A stretch of DNA of 5,412 bases, taken from the NCBI GenBank assembly GCA_030642185.1, contig DAOWOG010000119.1, positions 1-5,412 of the forward strand, read 5' to 3'. The position numbers and the translations under genes were made by a program. Positions 1 through 5,412 of the stretch are shown here, piece after piece (the stretch's first letter is position 1; each line of letters begins with the position of its first letter). The notes beneath the pieces were generated by a model. That model searched no databases and was not told the DNA's origin. It saw only the letters and a program-made list of their open reading frames with translations. The stretch comes from Helicobacteraceae bacterium (lineage in GTDB: Bacteria > Campylobacterota > Campylobacteria > Campylobacterales > Sulfurimonadaceae).

Positions 1-1
1 G

Positions 2-115
2 ACAGCCTCTTTTCATGCGAAAGAGATGTATAAACGTTATAACAAGTTGACTAACATAAACTATCGTGAGATTACAGAAAAATCAGGAGCTGATTTTATG
101 ACTTTTGATCAATAG
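2..115 (+). CDS. 3' end of an unrecognised protein (partial)
   Basis: An uninterrupted reading frame runs from the left edge to a TAG at 113-115 and gives the last 37 residues of a protein, ending in ADFMTFDQ. The fragment is hydrophilic, rich in charged and aromatic residues (KEMYKRYNK early, NYREITEKSGAD later), with no membrane segment or motif I can assign. The only support is that the frame is open, the composition looks like a soluble C-terminal helix, and the stop lies seven bases before the ATG of the next gene, with that gene's ribosome binding site overlapping the stop. This spacing suggests the two genes are co-transcribed. I do not recognise the family; the rest of the gene lies outside the window. 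Confidence 0.6.
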   Translation, partial: TASFHAKEMYKRYNKLTNINYREITEKSGADFMTFDQ

Positions 116-122
116 GACGTTT

Positions 123-965
123 ATGCCTTATCCTATTGCTCTTCTCCTGCTTTTTAGCGCCATTTTTACTCTCTATCTTACCATTCAGCTCTTTTTATGG
201 CTGCAGCATAGGGCGCTTTTGTCACGTCTGAAAAAAGCTCCTTTCCCAAAGAACTATAAAAGGATACTGGAGAAAACCCCTTTTTACAGCCGCCTGAATG
301 CAGATGATCAGACAATGATGCACTACTCGATTTTACGTTTTATAAATGAAAAAGAGTTTATCGGGCTTAATAGTATGGCTATCACCGATGAGATACGTGT
401 CATCATCGCATTTTATGCCTGCTTGCTGCTGCTTCGCATCAGACAACATGACTGCTACGGAAACTTGAAAACCGTTCTGATCTATCCTTACGAGTTTATT
501 GCCGATCAGACAAGAAGTGACGGCGGCATTTATACCAAAGAAAAGTTTGTACTTGAAGGACAATCAGCCGGTGACACAGTCGTTATCTCCTGGCACAATG
601 CCAAAAAAGAGGCCTATCATATGCACCATCAAAACGTTGTGCTGCATGAATTTGCCCATGAGATCGATTTTATGGATGGTGAGATAGACGGTGTACCGCC
701 GATGAAAGAGAGCCGCTATCATGAGTGGACGCAGGTGATGTATGATGAATACAAAAAACTGAATGAGAAAAGCCTCCAAGACGGCTATCTCGACAAATAC
801 GAATTGATTGGAACTTACGCTTCCACAAATGAAGCAGAGTTCTTTGCCGTCGTTACTGAACGGTTTTTTGAAGCACCGCAGTCGCTAAAAAAACATTTCC
901 CTGATATTTATAAGGAGCTTAAACAGTTCTATCGCATCGATCCGGCAGCAATTTTTCCGGCTTGA
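123..965 (+). CDS. mtfA: MtfA-like zinc metallopeptidase (M90 family), membrane anchored
   Basis: This 280-residue protein matches the MtfA/YeeI family of zinc peptidases. Residues 175-179 are HEFAH, followed by EIDFMDG, the family form of the HExxH zinc site. Near residues 231-248 the segment TYASTNEAEFFAVVTERFF matches the conserved family block that supplies a further acidic zinc ligand. SWHNAK and NVVL before the HEFAH also fit the family. E. coli MtfA is about 265 residues, cytosolic, and binds the glucose repressor Mlc; here residues about 4-26 are a strongly hydrophobic helix followed by basic residues (QHRALLSRLKK), so this copy is probably anchored with its catalytic domain in the cytoplasm. 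The ATG at 123 is preferred over an in-frame TTG at 105 because AGGA at 114-117 sits five bases before it and the TTG start would overlap the previous gene. Peptidase activity is well supported; a role with Mlc or the glucose PTS is not. Confidence 0.88.
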   Translation: MPYPIALLLLFSAIFTLYLTIQLFLWLQHRALLSRLKKAPFPKNYKRILEKTPFYSRLNADDQTMMHYSILRFINEKEFIGLNSMAITDEIRVIIAFYACLLLLRIRQHDCYGNLKTVLIYPYEFIADQTRSDGGIYTKEKFVLEGQSAGDTVVISWHNAKKEAYHMHHQNVVLHEFAHEIDFMDGEIDGVPPMKESRYHEWTQVMYDEYKKLNEKSLQDGYLDKYELIGTYASTNEAEFFAVVTERFFEAPQSLKKHFPDIYKELKQFYRIDPAAIFPA

Positions 966-976
966 CCATCAGACTG

Positions 977-985
977 TGCTATGAT
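977..985 (+). promoter_or_regulatory. Extended -10 promoter of the hdeD-like/usp unit
   Basis: The bases TG-C-TATGAT form an extended -10 element (TG at 977-978, hexamer at 980-985) in the 55-base gap after the mtfA-like gene. Transcription would start near 992 and give a leader of about 29 bases to the ATG at 1021. No good -35 box is correctly spaced (TTGACC at 962-967 is too close), which extended -10 promoters tolerate. The AT-rich stretch downstream fits. Inferred from sequence only. Confidence 0.45.
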
Positions 986-1020
986 TGTAAATACTCAATT
1001 AAAATTAAAAAGAAGTTTTG

Positions 1021-1548
1021 ATGATAGAAAAAATATGGCTTGACAAGTTTGCCAAGAAGAGTAAAAAAGCCGGAATTGTTTTGATGGGACTGGGTATCGC
1101 AGGTTTTTTGATGCCAACATTTTTCACTCTGACACTGAGCTATCTAGTCGGATGGCTGTTGCTGTTCGCAGGTTTCACTCAAGCTTATTCAGCTTATGAA
1201 CATAAAGATCACCATGTCATATCATGGTTGCGTCCCTTTTTAAATCTGGTCGCTTCTCTTATCTTTTTACTCGACAGCAATATCGGTATGGCTTCGTTAG
1301 GACTGCTGCTTGCTTTTTACTTTTTTATAGATGCCTATGCCGGTCTTGCTATGGGGCAGCAGTTTAAAGAACATGGCATCACTGTCTGGGGAGTTGTCAA
1401 TGCAGTTATTTCGTTTGCTCTTGGGATAATTGTTTTGATGACCTGGCCGATGAGTTCAGCCTGGCTGGTGGGAATTTTTGTAGGAATTACACTCTTTTTC
1501 GATGGCTTGATGCTGCTGTTTTTGGGCAAAAATATTATAAAGAGATAA
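1021..1548 (+). CDS. HdeD-like (DUF308) six-helix inner-membrane protein
   Basis: This 175-residue protein is almost wholly hydrophobic and resolves into about six membrane helices: roughly residues 17-35, 40-59, 70-84, 88-110, 119-141 and 145-169. Short polar links such as EHKDHH lie between them, with basic residues at both ends. The early glycine-rich segment (GIVLMGLGIAGFLMP), the pairing of helices as three similar hairpins, and the length agree with the HdeD/DUF308 family. E. coli HdeD, a membrane protein of the acid-resistance island, is the named relative; its biochemical activity is not established. An ATG at 1021 is chosen over the adjacent TTG at 1018 because AGAAG at 1011-1015 is five bases from it. 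The usp gene begins ten bases after the stop, so the two are probably one transcript. The family call is good; a specific acid-stress role is only by analogy. Confidence 0.8.
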   Translation: MIEKIWLDKFAKKSKKAGIVLMGLGIAGFLMPTFFTLTLSYLVGWLLLFAGFTQAYSAYEHKDHHVISWLRPFLNLVASLIFLLDSNIGMASLGLLLAFYFFIDAYAGLAMGQQFKEHGITVWGVVNAVISFALGIIVLMTWPMSSAWLVGIFVGITLFFDGLMLLFLGKNIIKR

Positions 1549-1558
1549 AGAGGGAAAA

Positions 1559-1996
1559 ATGAAGATACTGATTGTTATTGATTTGTCGGAAATATCATCT
1601 TATGTTGTGGATGAAGCGATTAAATTTGCCAAAGATGCCGCTGCAGATGTCTGGCTGCTGCATGTTGGCGAACCTGAGCCAGAGTTTATCGGCAGCAAAG
1701 TGGACACAAAAGAGATGCGTGATATTCATGCAGAAGCATTTCATAAAGAGCATCGTCATTTACAGCAATATGCAAAGCAATTTGAGGAAGCGGGACTGAA
1801 AACGACTGCCCTTTTAATACAGGGCGAGACAGTCAAAACTATTCTCAATAAAGCCAAAAAACTCTCTGCAGATATTATTGTGATGGGTTCACATAAAAAA
1901 GGTGCACTCAGCCGTCTACTTCTTGGCAGTACCAGTGAAGGGGTGCTGCATCATTCTGATATCCCCGTTATGATTATCCCCGTACCTGAAAATTAA
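1559..1996 (+). CDS. UspA-type universal stress protein
   Basis: This 145-residue single-domain protein has the alternating alpha/beta layout of the Usp fold. It starts with the strand MKILIVIDLS, including Asp8 that in ATP-binding members contacts the nucleotide. It has a central helical region rich in His, Glu and Lys (residues 48-78), then LLIQGE (residues 85-90), ADIIVMGSHKKG, LLLGSTSEGVLHHSDIPVMII and a terminal PVPEN. The nucleotide loop is normally G-2X-G-9X-G-S/T. Here it reads G110-x2-K113-x9-G123-S124, so the second glycine is a lysine and ATP binding is uncertain. Its ribosome binding site is AGAGGG at 1549-1554, four bases before the ATG. It follows the HdeD-like gene by ten bases, and its stop codon overlaps that of the convergent phosphorylase gene. 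Usp proteins act in the cytoplasm during starvation and other stress; the partner or ligand of this one cannot be read from the sequence. Confidence 0.92.
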   Translation: MKILIVIDLSEISSYVVDEAIKFAKDAAADVWLLHVGEPEPEFIGSKVDTKEMRDIHAEAFHKEHRHLQQYAKQFEEAGLKTTALLIQGETVKTILNKAKKLSADIIVMGSHKKGALSRLLLGSTSEGVLHHSDIPVMIIPVPEN

Positions 1997-4110
1997 TATA
2001 TACGGTGCCTTGAAGAGATCGGAAGATAAAATTTTTCGATATAGTCATTCATCATCCTTCTTGTGCCAAAATGCGGCGAAATACTTTGCATAGCGGCCTT
2101 CATCATGACAATCCAGCCATGCGGAATACCTTCATCGCCACTGTCGTAATAGAGAGGAACAATTTCATTTTCAAGCGTATCATACAGGGACCGGGCATCT
2201 TCTGCATCATTGCCGTTTTGAGTGCCGAATTTCCATCCGTTGTGGCCATTAAACGCCTCGGGCCACCAGCCGTCCATAATAGAAAGATGGAGTACACCGT
2301 TCATCGAACTTTTCATACCGCTGGTACCGCAGGCTTCCATCGGCGGCAATGGAGAGTTGAGCCAGACATCGACTCCGCATACAAGGTATTTAGCCAGAAA
2401 TTCGCCGTAATCTTCGACAAAGGCAATACGTCCTTTAAATCGGGGGTCCTGTGCGATTTTAAATATACGCTGAAGTATCTGTTTGCCGGAGTTATCCGAA
2501 GGGTGGGCTTTGCCGGCAAAGATAATCTGTATCGGCCGGTCTTCATTGTCAATGATCTTCTCCAGCCGCTGCAGATCATGCAAGATCAGATCAGGACGTT
2601 TGTAGGCGGTCATACGCCGTGCAAATCCTATGGTCAGAATGTCAGGATCGAGTAACAATCCTTCTGCCAGCGCCACAACCGGACTGATCCCTTCGTCGAC
2701 ATAGTTACGACGGACCTGCTCCCTGAGAGTATTGATCAGACGCAGTTTGCATCGGCGGTGGAGGTTCCATAATGTTTCATTGTCGAGTTCATCCATACAC
2801 TGCCACAGATCAGGATCATCCTGCATACTAAGCCAGTCATTGCCGAGCAGTCGGGCATACTGACTGTGCAGTCCGTCATCAAGCCAGGTCGGCAGATGTA
2901 CACCGTTGGTTATATGTGTAATCGGTATCTTTTCAGGAGGTATGTCCGGAAAAAGCGATGCCCATATCGTCCGGCTTGCTTCTGCGTGGATTTGGCTGAC
3001 TCCGTTGCGGTAATGGCACATATTCAGACCGAGAACCGTCATATTGAATCCTGCTGCGGGCTCATCCGGATTGATACCCAGGCTTAGAAACTGCTCTTTA
3101 CTGATCCCCAGTTTTTTCCAGTACTCAGCGAAGTACAGCTCTATCATCTCAAAACTGTAGACATCCGTGGCAGAGCGAAGCGTCGTATGGGTTGTAAATA
3201 CCGAACACTGTTTTACCGCTTCGATTGCTGCTTCAGGTTCCATCCCCGATTCGACACGCACACGGATACGCTCAAAAAGGGCGAAGGCGGGATGCCCTTC
3301 ATTGAGGTGCAACATGGAATACTCGATCGAGAGAACTTCTAATACACGGTAACCTCCCACTCCGAGTACAATCTCCTGGCGCAGTCGCTGATGCATATCC
3401 GGTGTATAGAGTTTTGACGATACCTCTCTATCCCACGGATCATTTTGATCAATATCCGTATCGAGCAGATAGAGGGGTGTACGCCCGACATTGATCTTCC
3501 ATACCGAGACCGATATCGGAGGATCGATATAAGGTACTTCCACAATAAGATGCCCGCCTTTTTCATCCAGCATCCGCTCCACCGGTGCGGCATCCTTATC
3601 AATAGACTGATTTCTGTCCTGCTGCCATCCGTCCGGTCCCATTACCTGATGAACATATCCCTGCGGATACATAAATCCGATACCGACCATGTTCAGTCCC
3701 ATATCGCTGCTCTCTTTCAGGACATCTCCTGCCAAAAAACCCAGTCCGCCGGAGTAGATCGGGAGACTTCGGTGCAAACCGAACTCTGCACAAAAATAGG
3801 CGACCGTCGGCAGTTCTTCCGCCATAACACTTTGTCCCGCCATATAGTGACCAAACTGTGCCGAAACATAGTGATATTCACGCATAAAAAAACTGTTTTC
3901 TATGGCATGGCGGAACTCCTCTTTAGAGAGTGATTTGAGCATCACAATGGGGTTGTGCCCGGATTCTTTCCAGCGATAGGTATTAAGCAGTTTAAACAAA
4001 ATTTTTCCACGCGGATTCCATGTCCACCAAAGGTTTAGAGCAATCTCTCTGAGCTCTTTAAGCTCAGCCGGAAGATCAGGAAGTACAATATTGGTTGACG
4101 GATCACGCAT
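1993..4110 (-). CDS. glgP: Alpha-glucan (glycogen) phosphorylase, GT35, DUF3417 type
   Basis: This enzyme removes glucose units from the non-reducing ends of glycogen with phosphate, giving glucose 1-phosphate, and needs pyridoxal phosphate. Numbering is from an upstream in-frame ATG at 4119 (708 residues). Residues about 12-65 match DUF3417 (LREIALNLWWTWNPRGK, SGHNP). Residues 106-170 hold the family signature (AEFGLHRSLPIYSGGLG, QGYVHQ, DGWQQD). HLNEGHPAF is at 271-279, THTT at 310-313, the phosphate-site segment RRMTAYKRP at 501-509, and EACGTSGMKSSMNG at 595-608 with Lys603 as the pyridoxal-phosphate lysine. The true start is probably Met4 (ATG at 4110): the strong site AGAGGAG lies directly against the first ATG with no spacing but nine bases from the second, giving 705 residues. 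It is shorter than the 800-plus residue phosphorylases of animals and enteric bacteria, as usual for this subgroup. No other glycogen gene is in the window. It is convergent with usp and divergent from the STAS-type gene. Confidence 0.95.
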   Translation of the reverse strand: MRDPSTNIVLPDLPAELKELREIALNLWWTWNPRGKILFKLLNTYRWKESGHNPIVMLKSLSKEEFRHAIENSFFMREYHYVSAQFGHYMAGQSVMAEELPTVAYFCAEFGLHRSLPIYSGGLGFLAGDVLKESSDMGLNMVGIGFMYPQGYVHQVMGPDGWQQDRNQSIDKDAAPVERMLDEKGGHLIVEVPYIDPPISVSVWKINVGRTPLYLLDTDIDQNDPWDREVSSKLYTPDMHQRLRQEIVLGVGGYRVLEVLSIEYSMLHLNEGHPAFALFERIRVRVESGMEPEAAIEAVKQCSVFTTHTTLRSATDVYSFEMIELYFAEYWKKLGISKEQFLSLGINPDEPAAGFNMTVLGLNMCHYRNGVSQIHAEASRTIWASLFPDIPPEKIPITHITNGVHLPTWLDDGLHSQYARLLGNDWLSMQDDPDLWQCMDELDNETLWNLHRRCKLRLINTLREQVRRNYVDEGISPVVALAEGLLLDPDILTIGFARRMTAYKRPDLILHDLQRLEKIIDNEDRPIQIIFAGKAHPSDNSGKQILQRIFKIAQDPRFKGRIAFVEDYGEFLAKYLVCGVDVWLNSPLPPMEACGTSGMKSSMNGVLHLSIMDGWWPEAFNGHNGWKFGTQNGNDAEDARSLYDTLENEIVPLYYDSGDEGIPHGWIVMMKAAMQSISPHFGTRRMMNDYIEKFYLPISSRHRIY

Positions 4111-4119
4111 TTTCGTCAT

Positions 4120-4126
4120 CTCCTCT
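4120..4126 (-). promoter_or_regulatory. Ribosome binding site that decides the glgP start
   Basis: Read on the - strand this is AGAGGAG. It abuts the ATG at 4119-4117 directly, which leaves no room for initiation there, but stands nine bases before the next in-frame ATG at 4110-4108. The later codon is therefore the better start and shortens the protein by three residues. Confidence 0.6.
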
Positions 4127-4205
4127 AAAGACTTTACAGCAGAGTAACATACGAGCGCCCATAAAAACCCTGAATATCGTAAGTGCCTTCAAATATATTT
4201 TTATT

Positions 4206-4252
4206 TTGAACCATAAGACCTATCTGAAGTTTAAAGCTTTTTGCACTACAAT
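4206..4252 (+). promoter_or_regulatory. Candidate promoter region of the STAS-type gene pair
   Basis: The AT-rich gap between the divergent phosphorylase and STAS-type genes offers two overlapping options on the + strand. One is TTGAAC at 4206-4211 with TTTAAA at 4230-4235, an 18-base spacer that would give a leader of about 28 bases. The other is a better -10 hexamer, TACAAT at 4247-4252, but transcription from it would start about at the ribosome binding site and leave a leader of only about 11 bases. I cannot choose between them. No convincing - strand promoter for the phosphorylase gene was found in the same gap. Confidence 0.35.
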
Positions 4253-4269
4253 TTATCCAGGAGGGTGTC

Positions 4270-4674
4270 ATGAATGAAATAGTTAAAAGTAAAGAGCATG
4301 GGGTTTCTGTCGGTTTAAGCAGAGTCAATGATTATGTTTATCTGAAGATAAAGATTAATGGCAGGCTGACACATGAAGATTACGAACTGATGGTACCGAT
4401 GCTTGAAAATGCAATTGTTGGCATAGAGAAACCAAACATTGAAGTATTGATTGATGCTGTTGATTTTGAGGGTTGGGATCTCAGAGCAGCCTGGGATGAT
4501 CTGAAATTTGGTCTGAAACATAATAGCGAATTTACCAAAATTGCATTTGTAGGTAATAAAAAGTGGGAAGAGTACAGTATAAAAATTTCAAACTGGTTCA
4601 TTAATGCAAAGATGCAATATTTTGAAGATATTGAAGAAGCGCATCAATGGCTGGAAAACGAGGATCAATTATGA
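4270..4674 (+). CDS. SpoIIAA-like / STAS-SEC14-type domain protein
   Basis: This 134-residue cytoplasmic protein is a single SpoIIAA-like domain (PF11964 type). Recognisable blocks are the first strand pair (YVYLKIKINGRLTHEDYE, residues 22-39) and the family hallmark starting with DAVDFEGWDLRAAWDDLKF (62-80). After these come IAFVGNKKWE (91-100) and the C-terminal AKMQYFED...AHQWL (113-128). The length is typical of stand-alone members. Members share the STAS fold of anti-sigma-factor antagonists, but the phosphorylatable serine of true SpoIIAA is not evident, so a partner-switching role cannot be assumed. Lipid or small hydrophobic ligand binding has been proposed for the SEC14-related fold. 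AGGAGG at 4259-4264 lies five bases before the ATG. The stop overlaps the start of the next gene in ATGA, so the two are probably translated together. AT content is visibly higher than in the neighbouring phosphorylase gene. Confidence 0.82.
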   Translation: MNEIVKSKEHGVSVGLSRVNDYVYLKIKINGRLTHEDYELMVPMLENAIVGIEKPNIEVLIDAVDFEGWDLRAAWDDLKFGLKHNSEFTKIAFVGNKKWEEYSIKISNWFINAKMQYFEDIEEAHQWLENEDQL

Positions 4675-4877
4675 GCCAAACAAATAGCACACATCTGGAA
4701 AAAATCAAAGAAGCAGTACATCAGTCAGACATTATGTCAGATGAAGAGAAAAGTTCAAGCGTCAAGCTCATCGAAGAGTGGGTGATTGAAGACAAAGCAA
4801 TGGGGCTGCTTACGGAACAACTGCTGAACATATCTGCAGGTATCAAACCGATTTTAGCCGAACTTGGATGGGATTAA
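4671..4877 (+). CDS. Small acidic helical protein, unrecognised, coupled to the STAS-type gene
   Basis: This is a 68-residue protein of unknown family. It has 13 acidic residues, six lysines and no arginine, so it is strongly acidic, with no membrane segment, signal peptide or cysteine. It appears to be mostly helical: HLEKIKEAVHQ, then DEEKSSSVKLIEEWVIEDKA, then LLTEQLLNIS, with a final ILAELGWD. The start is the ATG at 4671, which overlaps the preceding stop in ATGA and has AGGA at 4661-4664 six bases upstream; an earlier in-frame ATG at 4647 lies within the preceding gene and lacks a comparable site. Translational coupling suggests that it works with the SpoIIAA-like protein, perhaps as a binding partner, but this is inference. 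It ends 13 bases before the stop of the convergent arsB gene. The coding status is supported by the start context and the plausible protein composition rather than by a known homolog. Confidence 0.7.
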   Translation: MSQTNSTHLEKIKEAVHQSDIMSDEEKSSSVKLIEEWVIEDKAMGLLTEQLLNISAGIKPILAELGWD

Positions 4878-4890
4878 CGCATCGTCCGGG

Positions 4891-5412
4891 TTAAATAAGT
4901 CCCAGCAGCGCAACAAGAAGCACCGGAGGGGTAATCACAAGCCCCACTTTCATATATTCTATCCACGAGATCTTCACCCCTTTCTGTGCCAGAACATGAA
5001 GCCAAAGAAGTGTGGCCAGTGAACCGATCGGGGTCATTTTCGGTCCGAGGTTTGAACCTAGGATGTTGGCATATACAAGCGCTTCGTTTCCGACGTATCC
5101 CACCTGATCGATGGCAATGTCCATAATCATAATCGTCGGCATATTGTTCATGACAGAGCTTATTACGGCAGCTAAAAAACCTGTGCCGATAATGGCGATG
5201 GTATCGCCCTGCGTGTTCAATGCCGTGATCCAGGAGGCGATGATATCGGTCAGACCGGCATTCTTCAGCCCATACACCACCACATAAAGCCCGATACTGA
5301 ACCAAACCACCTGCCAGGGGGCTGCTTTAATCGTCATAATCGGCTTAGTCGCTTTATAGTGGTTGGCGATTGCTAAAAAGAGCAAGCCCCCGCCCAATGC
5401 AAAGATAGAGAC
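4891..5412 (-). CDS. arsB: ArsB-type arsenite efflux permease, C-terminal part (partial)
   Basis: The last 173 residues of an ArsB permease are visible; the frame stays open to the right edge (VSIFALGGG at the edge), so the N-terminal half lies outside. ArsB is an inner-membrane carrier of about 430 residues that exports arsenite or antimonite, alone or with the ArsA ATPase. Diagnostic blocks are APWQVVWFSIGLYVVVYGL (visible residues 31-49), MNNMPTIMI (88-96) and GSNLGPKMTPIGSLATLLWL (119-138), followed by HVLAQKGVKISW and a final hydrophobic helix ending VALLGLI. About four to five membrane segments can be seen. The TTG at 5397-5395 is an internal leucine, not a start. The end is intact, with a TAA 13 bases from the convergent small gene. 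No other ars gene (arsR, arsC, acr3) is visible, so whether it belongs to an ars operon depends on the sequence to the right. Confidence 0.93.
   Translation of the reverse strand, partial: VSIFALGGGLLFLAIANHYKATKPIMTIKAAPWQVVWFSIGLYVVVYGLKNAGLTDIIASWITALNTQGDTIAIIGTGFLAAVISSVMNNMPTIMIMDIAIDQVGYVGNEALVYANILGSNLGPKMTPIGSLATLLWLHVLAQKGVKISWIEYMKVGLVITPPVLLVALLGLI

Noticed and set aside
105..122. TTG at 105 as the start of the MtfA-like protein
   Set aside because: It overlaps the upstream gene and has a poor start context; the ATG at 123 has AGGA at a good distance and begins just before the hydrophobic helix.
2022..2046. AAAATTTTT tract near the usp end as a terminator
   Set aside because: There is no GC-rich stem before it on either strand; it encodes the C-terminal residues of the phosphorylase.
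2071..2655. A 194-residue open frame on the + strand inside the phosphorylase gene
   Set aside because: It is antisense to a fully supported glgP reading frame, has no good ribosome binding site or recognisable domain, and is a by-product of the codon use of glgP. The 162-residue frame at 3445-3933 is rejected for the same reason.
4928..4950. GGGG/CCCC hairpin followed by a short T run as a + strand terminator
   Set aside because: The stem is only four to five pairs, the T run is three bases, and it lies inside arsB coding sequence, so it is likely chance.
4874..5305. A 143-residue open frame on the - strand in another frame of arsB
   Set aside because: The protein is rich in Arg, His and Cys and resembles nothing, while the overlapping frame is an unmistakable ArsB.

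Overview
The window is an ordinary bacterial chromosomal segment with compact gene packing. It resembles a mesophilic Campylobacterota of the Sulfurimonas/Sulfuricurvum/Sulfurovum kind. This placement is an inference from moderate GC, AT-rich intergenic gaps, purine-rich ribosome binding sites, and the combination of MtfA-like peptidase, HdeD-like membrane protein, UspA, a short alpha-glucan phosphorylase and ArsB. No rRNA, tRNA or other taxonomic marker is present to confirm it.

Layout from left to right: (1) the 3' end of an unrecognised gene on the + strand (2-115). (2) An M90/MtfA-type zinc peptidase on the + strand (123-965), which carries an N-terminal membrane helix that E. coli MtfA lacks. 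(3) A two-gene + strand unit behind an extended -10 promoter: an HdeD/DUF308 six-helix membrane protein (1021-1548) and a UspA-type universal stress protein (1559-1996). (4) A convergent glycogen phosphorylase of the short DUF3417-containing GT35 type on the - strand (1993-4110), whose stop codon overlaps that of the usp gene within a shared TTAA. (5) A divergent intergenic region (4111-4269) with promoter-like elements. (6) A translationally coupled pair on the + strand: a SpoIIAA-like/STAS-type protein (4270-4674) and an unrecognised acidic 68-residue protein (4671-4877). (7) The C-terminal part of an ArsB-type arsenite efflux permease on the - strand, running off the right edge (4891-5412).

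Functionally, the central genes fit a stress and energy-reserve theme: envelope stress (HdeD-like), general stress (Usp) and mobilisation of stored glycogen (GlgP). They are not one operon, since glgP is convergent to usp and divergent from the STAS gene. I see no mobile element, CRISPR array, structural RNA or repeat family. The points most worth a second look are the coupled STAS/small-protein pair, the membrane-anchored MtfA, the altered nucleotide-binding motif of the Usp, the unusual loop after the THTT motif of the phosphorylase, and the two very tight convergent gene ends. I found no convincing new system.
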